Source: an uncultured Collinsella sp. (GTDB lineage Bacteria > Actinomycetota > Coriobacteriia > Coriobacteriales > Coriobacteriaceae). Taken from it: 56,810 nt of DNA. A program made the position numbers and the translations under genes. The number at the start of each line of letters is the position of its first letter. The stretch's first letter is position 1. The notes beneath the pieces are model-generated. The model searched no databases. It was not told the origin of the DNA and was given only the letters and a program-made list of their open reading frames with translations. The stretch covers positions 1 to 56,810 of the forward strand of contig CATWSG010000013.1 in NCBI GenBank assembly GCA_958353395.1, written 5' to 3'. Below, in pieces: positions 56,592 to 56,810 of this stretch.

Positions 56592-56810
56592 AAACTGGAA
56601 CTCCTTGGTTGCGGTTCATACGCAGACCATTATACGGGCAACCCGCAAGGAGCACCGACTCGACAGAAACTAGTGCAAAGGAAACCTGCCCCCTGCACCA
56701 ATGCACCAGGATAAAAATGATCCGTTTTCCTCCGTCCCCAACGGATCATTTCCGACAGACACTATGACCCAATCCGAGGGCACTAAAAAGATAGGAGCCC
56801 CCGCTCGTGA
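56592..56810. other. Region upstream of tgt to the end of the window
   Basis: It contains the best copy of the family C palindrome (56715-56751). No coding frame with a start and ribosome site is visible in the last 200 bases, although a gene could begin beyond the edge. Confidence 0.5.
56715..56751. repeat. Dispersed palindromic repeat, family C (best copy)
   Basis: AAATGATCCGTT (56715-56726) and AACGGATCATTT (56740-56751) pair perfectly over 12 bp, with TTCCTCCGTCCCC as the loop. It is related to 1637 and 9606. Confidence 0.75.

Overview
The window is high-GC (roughly 60 percent or more), densely coding DNA of actinobacterial type. A CarD-family regulator, an ATP-type PEP carboxykinase beside a lactate permease, repeated DegV proteins and abundant dispersed intergenic palindromes fit the Coriobacteriia, and Collinsella is my best guess. 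That assignment is inference from gene content and style. I see no rRNA, CRISPR array, prophage or intact insertion sequence. One tRNA gene (Ala, CGC) is present.

Layout. 1-4 kb: the 5' part of a long disordered protein (perhaps the N-terminal extension of Rho), then argS. 4-9.6 kb: carD, an HD-domain protein, and proA and proB separated by an oppositely oriented prolyl-aminopeptidase-like hydrolase. 9.6-16 kb: pncB, a small membrane-anchored protein, tRNA-Ala, a PflX-like radical SAM protein, a possible small RNA, a WecA/TagO-type transferase and trpS. 16-21 kb: MGMT-like protein, DegV, MarR, B3/B4-domain protein and pckA, each unit followed by a palindromic repeat. 21-27 kb: lactate permease, a polysaccharide flippase, a metallophosphatase and a cation/proton antiporter. 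27.6-32.2 kb: serC, serA, an M20 peptidase and a short DUF1015-like protein. 32-36 kb: two tandem histidine phosphatases, a nitroreductase, a DUF308 membrane protein and a YaiI-family protein. 36-43.5 kb: metal homeostasis. 43.6-46.3 kb: a HAD phosphatase and an Uup-like ABC-F protein. 46.4-50.1 kb: pstSCAB. 50.5-56.6 kb: a PepV-like dipeptidase, a HAD phosphatase, a second DegV, a DinJ/YafQ toxin-antitoxin pair, a LOG-family protein and tgt.

The metal region is the best integrated system. A SmtB-type ArsR repressor with a complete alpha-5 zinc-site signature is followed by a stand-alone HMA metallochaperone and a P1B-ATPase that lacks its own HMA domain. Three matching operators lie in front of the regulator (two) and the ATPase (one), and the first sits inside a consensus TTGACA/TATAAT promoter. 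A DtxR-family regulator lies just downstream. A 19-nt motif in its upstream region also occurs between a His-rich 10-TM metal exporter and an exonuclease gene 6.6 kb away, which suggests a common regulon.

The other notable theme is intergenic architecture. At least three families of dispersed repeats, plus several nested palindromes of 67-129 bp, lie almost always within about 30 nt of a stop codon. They look like transcription terminators, many bidirectional, recruited from small mobile or REP-like repeats. One of them supplies the stop codon of pncB and another overlaps the stop codon of the PepV-like gene.
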